8,611 nucleotides of DNA from Kiloniellales bacterium (GTDB lineage Bacteria > Pseudomonadota > Alphaproteobacteria > Kiloniellales > JAKSBE01): the NCBI GenBank assembly GCA_030067055.1, contig JASJAL010000113.1, forward strand, positions 1-8,611. Reading direction: 5' to 3'. Under the pieces are notes generated by a model. The model searched no databases, was not told the DNA's origin, and saw only the letters and a program-made list of their open reading frames with translations. The translations under genes were made by a program, and so were the position numbers. Positions 5,839 to 8,611 of the stretch are shown here, in pieces (the first letter of the stretch is position 1; each line of letters begins with the position of its first letter).

Positions 5839-6530
5839 CCCTTCGGCGAGGTGGAGGTCGGGGTCCGGCGGACCTGCCAGACCCGCTGGCGCTCGGCGCG
5901 CCAGGCCCGCAGCACCTTGAAGCGATAGCTGCCGCTGAACTCCGGCGTGGCGGAATGGTAGCGGCCGATCGCCCGGGTCCAGGAGCGCAGCCGTCGCTGC
6001 AGGTCGCTCAGGAAGCTCGCCGCGTAGTTGATGTTCTGGACCGGGTCGAGGGCGGCCTCCAGGTCTTCGAAGGCATCGGGATGGTGCAGCAGGTTGACCT
6101 GCATGCAGCCGACGTCGATCGAGACCACACCCTCGTTCTGCAGGCGCCGGACTTCGCGGATCGCGGCCTCCTTGCTCGGCAGGTAGCGGCCGCCCTGCTC
6201 GGAGGTGACCGTCCAGGGCCAGGGCAGAGTGTCGCCGCTGCGGTCGTGCCAGCGGCCGGATTCGACCTTGGCGATGGCGGTCAGCAGGAAGGGCGGCAGG
6301 CCGCGGGACCGCTCGATCTCGTCGGCGTTCTCAGCGCAGAGCAGCCAGGACTCGTCGCCCTGGTCGACGGCTTCAGCCTCGAAGGGCAGGGCGCTGAGGG
6401 CGAGGGCGAAGAGGCCCAGGACTCCGTTCCTGATGAGCGGGGCCGGGAAACGGCTGGCTTGGGCCGTCCTGGCCGTCGAGGAGCTGCGGGACGCGTTGCC
6501 GGTCTCCGCTGGAATCCTTCCGTGTCGCAT
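5835..6530 (-). CDS. exported SLT-domain lytic transglycosylase
   Basis: A 231-residue protein with a transglycosylase SLT-like lysozyme domain, predicted to cleave peptidoglycan glycan strands in the periplasm. The N-terminus is basic and Ser/Arg-rich for about 34 residues, then a hydrophobic stretch (GVLGLFALALSALPF) is followed by an AEA signal-peptidase site near residue 54. The catalytic Glu is predicted at residue 90 in LTAIAKVESGRW. Supporting motifs are GCMQVN at 141-146, replacing the usual G-hydrophobic-MQ pattern, NINYAASFL at 166-174, and AIGRYHS with Tyr191. The start is supported by GGAGGG on the coding strand (complement of 6541-6546), ten nt upstream. The long n-region is unusual, but no better internal start is seen. 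Its 3' end overlaps the ankyrin gene on the other strand. Similar small transglycosylases in alphaproteobacteria can serve cell-envelope machines such as flagella; no such genes are seen here. Confidence 0.87.
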   Translation of the reverse strand: MRHGRIPAETGNASRSSSTARTAQASRFPAPLIRNGVLGLFALALSALPFEAEAVDQGDESWLLCAENADEIERSRGLPPFLLTAIAKVESGRWHDRSGDTLPWPWTVTSEQGGRYLPSKEAAIREVRRLQNEGVVSIDVGCMQVNLLHHPDAFEDLEAALDPVQNINYAASFLSDLQRRLRSWTRAIGRYHSATPEFSGSYRFKVLRAWRAERQRVWQVRRTPTSTSPKG

Positions 6531-6558
6531 GCCGTCCTGGCCCTCCGTTCGGATCTGG

Positions 6559-6608
6559 GTGAATGATCCGTGAAGGCGACAAATTTTTCGTTAAGTGAAG
6601 GCAGTGAA
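6559..6608. promoter_or_regulatory. cluster of four GTGAA repeats upstream of the transglycosylase gene
   Basis: GTGAA occurs at 6559-6563, 6570-6574, 6595-6599 and 6604-6608, all in one orientation (TTCAC on the coding strand of the transglycosylase gene). Two copies extend to GTGAAGGC (6570-6577 and 6595-6602), with starts 25 nt apart. The stretch is much richer in A and T than its surroundings. The layout would suit an operator with tandem half-sites, but the regulator is not known and no clear -10/-35 pair was found. Confidence 0.35.
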
Positions 6609-6630
6609 AAGCGCACTTTTTCAGGGATTT

Positions 6631-6638
6631 ATGGTTAA
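6631..6638 (-). promoter_or_regulatory. TTAACCAT motif, possible CtrA half-site
   Basis: The plus strand reads ATGGTTAA, which is TTAACCAT on the coding strand of the transglycosylase gene, about 100 nt before its start. TTAACCAT-like half-sites are reported for the alphaproteobacterial regulator CtrA. A second TTAA lies at 6591-6594, too far away for a canonical TTAA-N7-TTAA pair. The call rests on one short motif. Confidence 0.3.
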
Positions 6639-6698
6639 CGCGCGGCGGATCGCCGGCGCCCGGGAAAGCGCTGTCTCGTCCTGGTTTTGGGGCTATCG

Positions 6699-6748
6699 GC
6701 CGCCTGCTGGCGGCTAGCGCGGTTCCCGATCAGACGCGTTCGCGTCTG
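6699..6748. terminator. two small stem-loops downstream of the amidohydrolase gene
   Basis: The 6531-6763 gap has two hairpins near its amidohydrolase end. One has arms 6731-6737 and 6742-6748 (CAGACGC/GCGTCTG, four-base loop). The other has arms 6699-6704 and 6709-6714 (GCCGCC/GGCGGC, four-base loop). Both lie 3' of the minus-strand amidohydrolase stop and could slow or end its transcript. Neither is followed by a T-run on that strand, so intrinsic termination is uncertain. Confidence 0.35.
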
Positions 6749-6763
6749 GCCGGATGTAGCGCC

Positions 6764-7669
6764 CTAGCGCCGCGGTCCCGGGTCGAGCCGGACGGCGCCC
6801 AGGGCGGAGACCACCTGGCGTATGCGCTGGCCCAGGATCGGCAGGTGGCTGCCCCGCTCGATCCGGCGCTCGTTCATGTAGAGGCTGCGGTTGATCTCGA
6901 TCTGCAGGGCGTGGACCCCGGCCTCGGGCCGGCCGTAGTGGTCGGTCACGTAGCCGCCGGAATAGGGTTTGTTGCGGGTCACGACATAGCCGAAGTCGCT
7001 CAGGACCTGTTCCGCCGCCTCCAGGATCGCCGGCGCGCAGGAGCGGCCGTAGCGGTCGCCGAGGACGAAGTCGACCCGCCGGTTGCCGGGATCCCGGTCC
7101 ATGGGGCCGCCGATCGAGGGCATGGAATGGCAGTCGATCAGGACGCAGTAGCCGAAGCGGACCCGGGTCTCCTCGATCAGGTCCCGCAAGGCCTGGTGGT
7201 AGGGCCAGTAGTAGTTGCGCAGCCGGAACAGGGCCTCCGCGAAGGTCAGCTTCTGGCGGTAGATGTTGGCGCCGTTGGCCACGGTCCGGGCGATGGTGCC
7301 GAGGCCGGCCGCGACCCGGGGCGAGCGGGTGTTGGCGTAGTCCGGCAGCGGGTCGACGAACATCGCCGGGTCGAGCTCGAAGGCCTCCCGGTTGGCGTCG
7401 ATGTAGGCCCGCGGGAAGAGGGCGCGCAGCAGGGGCGCGCCAAGCTGGGGGGCGGCTGCGAAGATCTCGTCGACGAAGCTGTCCTCGGACATCCTGAGCG
7501 CCAGGGAATCGAGCCTGGAAGCGGCCACGAAATCGGCCGGATAATCCGCGCCGCTGTGCGGCGAGGCGAAGACCAGGGGCTTGGACTGGGTCTCGGGTGC
7601 CAGGATCTCGTAGGCCGGGCCGAGGCTTTCGGGCCTGGGCTGAGCGAGGGCTGCGTGAGCGTCCATCAT
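6764..7669 (-). CDS. N-formylglutamate amidohydrolase family protein
   Basis: A 301-residue metal-dependent amidohydrolase of the N-formylglutamate deformylase (HutG2-like) family, which hydrolyses N-formyl-L-glutamate to glutamate and formate. Visible motifs are ASPHSG at 35-40, SEDSFVDEIF at 61-70, FPRAYIDANRE at 85-95, LIDCHSMP at 177-184, NKPYSGGYVTDHYG at 233-246, and QIEINRSLYM at 256-265. The His, Asp and Glu in these motifs are the expected zinc and substrate ligands. No other histidine-utilisation genes are nearby, so the true substrate may be another N-formyl or N-acyl amino acid. Two adjacent ATGs (7667-7669 and 7664-7666) compete. AAGG lies two nt before the first and five nt before the second, so the second may be the real start. 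The gene diverges from cpdR; from memory this pairing recurs in alphaproteobacteria. Confidence 0.92.
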   Translation of the reverse strand: MMDAHAALAQPRPESLGPAYEILAPETQSKPLVFASPHSGADYPADFVAASRLDSLALRMSEDSFVDEIFAAAPQLGAPLLRALFPRAYIDANREAFELDPAMFVDPLPDYANTRSPRVAAGLGTIARTVANGANIYRQKLTFAEALFRLRNYYWPYHQALRDLIEETRVRFGYCVLIDCHSMPSIGGPMDRDPGNRRVDFVLGDRYGRSCAPAILEAAEQVLSDFGYVVTRNKPYSGGYVTDHYGRPEAGVHALQIEINRSLYMNERRIERGSHLPILGQRIRQVVSALGAVRLDPGPRR

Positions 7670-7719
7670 CGCCTTTAGAGTTAATCGATAGGAGGCGCCC
7701 TGTCACCGGGCTTTATTGG

Positions 7720-7735
7720 TTAAATAGGTCGTTAA
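7720..7735. promoter_or_regulatory. paired TTAA motifs in the amidohydrolase/cpdR divergent region
   Basis: TTAA occurs at 7720-7723 and 7732-7735 with 8 nt between; on the minus strand both read TTAAC. CtrA boxes are TTAA-N7-TTAA, so the spacing is one base too long. The inner copy extends to TTAACCAAT, close to the TTAACCAT half-site. A third TTAA is at 7681-7684. CtrA control of cpdR would be sensible, since CpdR governs CtrA proteolysis, but the binding is only suggested. Confidence 0.35.
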
Positions 7736-7842
7736 GGCTCATGCGGTTACAAGGGCTTGCAGATCCCCCCTTCCTCTTTTGCCGGCCTGGGGTATAGTCC
7801 GCCTTCGGGAGGGCCCCGGACGGCCCAGCAAGACAGGACGAG

Positions 7843-8223
7843 ATGAGCACTGTGGGACCAGGAATGGCACGCATTCTCTTGGCCGAGGACGACGACGTGA
7901 TGCGTCAGTTCCTGGCCAAGGCGCTGCAGCGCGCCGGCTACGAGGTCGAGGCCTTCGGCAACGGCATGGACGCCTTCGATGCCGTCAGCCGCAAGTGCTA
8001 CGACCTGCTGCTGGCCGACGTGGTTATGCCGGGCCTGGACGGGATCGAGCTGGCCCGCCGGGCCGCCAAGGAGCAGCCGGGCCTCAAGGTCATGTTCATC
8101 ACCGGCTTCGCCGCCGTGGCGCTCAAGGCCAAGGAACAGACCCCCAAGGGCACCCGCGTTCTCTCGAAGCCCTTCCACCTCCGCGACCTGGTCAACCAGG
8201 TCGATCGCATGCTGGCCGCCTGA
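7843..8223 (+). CDS. cpdR: cell-cycle response regulator CpdR
   Basis: A stand-alone receiver domain with no output domain. In Caulobacter and rhizobia, unphosphorylated CpdR primes the ClpXP protease for cell-cycle substrates, and phosphorylation through the CckA-ChpT relay turns it off. The sequence shows the acidic pocket AEDDD, the phospho-acceptor Asp at residue 59 (residue 52 from the inner Met) in LLADVVMPGLDG, the switch Thr in VMFITGFAAVAL, and the Lys in LSKPFHLRDLV. These last segments closely match CpdR as remembered. The protein ends in Ala-Ala, as do several ClpXP substrates including CtrA. Two starts are plausible. ATG 7843 has AGGA four nt upstream. ATG 7864 (MARILLAEDD) has GGGA six nt upstream, gives 119 residues and matches the usual CpdR N-terminus. 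The outer limit is reported here; I slightly favour 7864 on family length. A TATAGT at 7793-7798 could be its -10 element, but no good -35 is seen. Confidence 0.93.
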   Translation: MSTVGPGMARILLAEDDDVMRQFLAKALQRAGYEVEAFGNGMDAFDAVSRKCYDLLLADVVMPGLDGIELARRAAKEQPGLKVMFITGFAAVALKAKEQTPKGTRVLSKPFHLRDLVNQVDRMLAA

Positions 8224-8302
8224 GCCCGGCGTCGGCCCGGCTCGCCAACTCCCGGTTCCTCGTCAGCCGAACCGCCGCGCGGCTTTTCGCGCGCCGCAGG
8301 TC

Positions 8303-8331
8303 TTGCCAAAGAGGCCGGACCGGTGCTATTT
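8303..8331 (+). promoter_or_regulatory. sigma70-type promoter for tRNA-Val
   Basis: TTGCCA at 8303-8308 and CTATTT at 8326-8331 are separated by 17 nt. They fit the alphaproteobacterial housekeeping pattern (TTGAC-like -35, CTATAT-like -10). Predicted initiation near 8338 leaves a short leader before the tRNA at 8372. It lies after the cpdR stop, so the tRNA can be transcribed independently. Confidence 0.6.
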
Positions 8332-8371
8332 CCGGCCACCCCTCGCAAGGGTCCCGCCGTCACCGGTGCAA

Positions 8372-8446
8372 GGGCGCGTAGCTCAGCGGGAGAGCACTAC
8401 GTTGACATCGTAGGGGTCGCTGGTTCAATCCCAGCCGCGCCCACCA
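8372..8446 (+). tRNA. tRNA-Val (anticodon GAC)
   Basis: A complete cloverleaf can be drawn by hand. The acceptor stem is 8372-8378 (GGGCGCG) with 8436-8442 (CGCGCCC). The D-arm is GCTC/GAGC at 8381-8394. The anticodon stem is CTACG/CGTAG with loop TTGACAT, placing the anticodon GAC at 8404-8406. The variable loop has five bases. The T-stem is GCTGG/CCAGC with loop TTCAATC. The discriminator A is at 8443 and CCA is encoded at 8444-8446. It reads the valine codons GUC and GUU. There is no sign of an integrase or of a repeated tRNA 3' end downstream inside the window. Confidence 0.97.
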
Positions 8447-8611
8447 TCCTTTCCGATCGCCTGCCAGTCCGAGTTGCCTTCAGGCGCGGCCGCGTTCGGC
8501 AGCCGCTGGCTCCAGGGTCCGCGACCTGTCCGCGACAGCGACCTTGACCCAGATTAAGGGCAAGTCGGGAAATCTGGTCTTTTCTGGTCTTCGGATGGTC
8601 CCGAGGCCGCG
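8447..8611. other. non-coding tail of the window after tRNA-Val
   Basis: No convincing gene is seen in these 165 nt. The short plus-strand reading frame here runs through the tRNA and has no family features. The segment holds a 9-nt direct repeat, GTCCGCGAC, at 8517-8525 and 8528-8536 (11-nt period), the FNR-like site at 8544-8557, and a doubled CTGGTCTT. It looks like the upstream regulatory region of a gene beyond the window. Confidence 0.5.
8544..8557. promoter_or_regulatory. FNR/FixK-like binding site
   Basis: TTGACCCAGATTAA resembles the FNR/FixK/DNR consensus TTGAT-N4-ATCAA, with the correct half-site spacing. One half departs from consensus at TTAA instead of TCAA, and the other has C for T. 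The flanks extend the dyad (CCTTGA and TTAAGG). In alphaproteobacteria such sites precede oxygen-responsive genes such as high-affinity oxidases. The target would lie to the right of the window. Confidence 0.4.

Noticed and set aside
5418..6566. 382-codon open frame on the plus strand
   Set aside because: It overlaps the ankyrin gene out of frame and is antisense to the transglycosylase; both real genes have conserved motifs.
6714..7706. 330-codon minus-strand and 277-codon plus-strand (6845-7678) frames
   Set aside because: Both are shadows of the N-formylglutamate amidohydrolase gene, with composition-driven translations.
8272..8297. GC-only hairpin after cpdR as an intrinsic terminator
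   Set aside because: About six base pairs of alternating CG with no T-run, likely a composition effect in GC-rich DNA.
8372..8446. tRNA-Val as a genomic-island attachment site
   Set aside because: No integrase and no repeated tRNA 3' end are visible downstream within the window.

Overview
The window looks like chromosomal DNA of a GC-rich alphaproteobacterium, probably of the Rhodospirillales or a related order. Base composition is high in GC and codons end mostly in G or C. The clearest phylogenetic marker is a CpdR-type cell-cycle response regulator (7843-8223) followed by a tRNA-Val(GAC) gene (8372-8446). The assignment rests on protein and motif recognition from memory, not on a search.

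Region 1 (1-3322, + strand) is a compact catabolic operon. It encodes the C-terminal three quarters of an acyl-CoA dehydrogenase, a small VOC/glyoxalase-fold protein, a CaiB/BaiF (family III) CoA-transferase and a FAS1-like/MaoC-type hydratase. The last three genes overlap by 1 and 4 nt, which suggests translational coupling. The gene set resembles the itaconate (C5-dicarboxylate) degradation clusters of pseudomonads, where a CoA-transferase activates the acid and a hydratase acts on the enoyl-CoA. The citramalyl-CoA-type lyase that would complete the pathway is not in the window.

Region 2 (3323-4127) is a mobile-derived unit. A long imperfect palindrome with A-run and T-run ends sits directly upstream of a RAYT/IS200-like Y1 transposase that probably starts at GTG 3435. 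The palindrome may also terminate the operon.

Region 3 (4145-6530) holds a class V PLP aminotransferase-fold enzyme (- strand), a divergent small ankyrin-repeat protein (+), and a secreted SLT-type lytic transglycosylase (-). The last two are convergent and overlap by 4 nt at their 3' ends. Upstream of the transglycosylase is an AT-richer stretch with four GTGAA repeats and an ATGGTTAA motif.

Region 4 (6764-8446) is an N-formylglutamate amidohydrolase family gene (-) divergent from cpdR (+), then tRNA-Val with a recognisable sigma70-type promoter. From memory this order recurs in alphaproteobacteria. Their shared intergenic region holds several TTAA motifs reminiscent of CtrA sites. The last 165 nt are non-coding and contain an FNR/FixK-like site that probably belongs to a gene beyond the window. 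I see no CRISPR array, rRNA, prophage or recognisable defence system.
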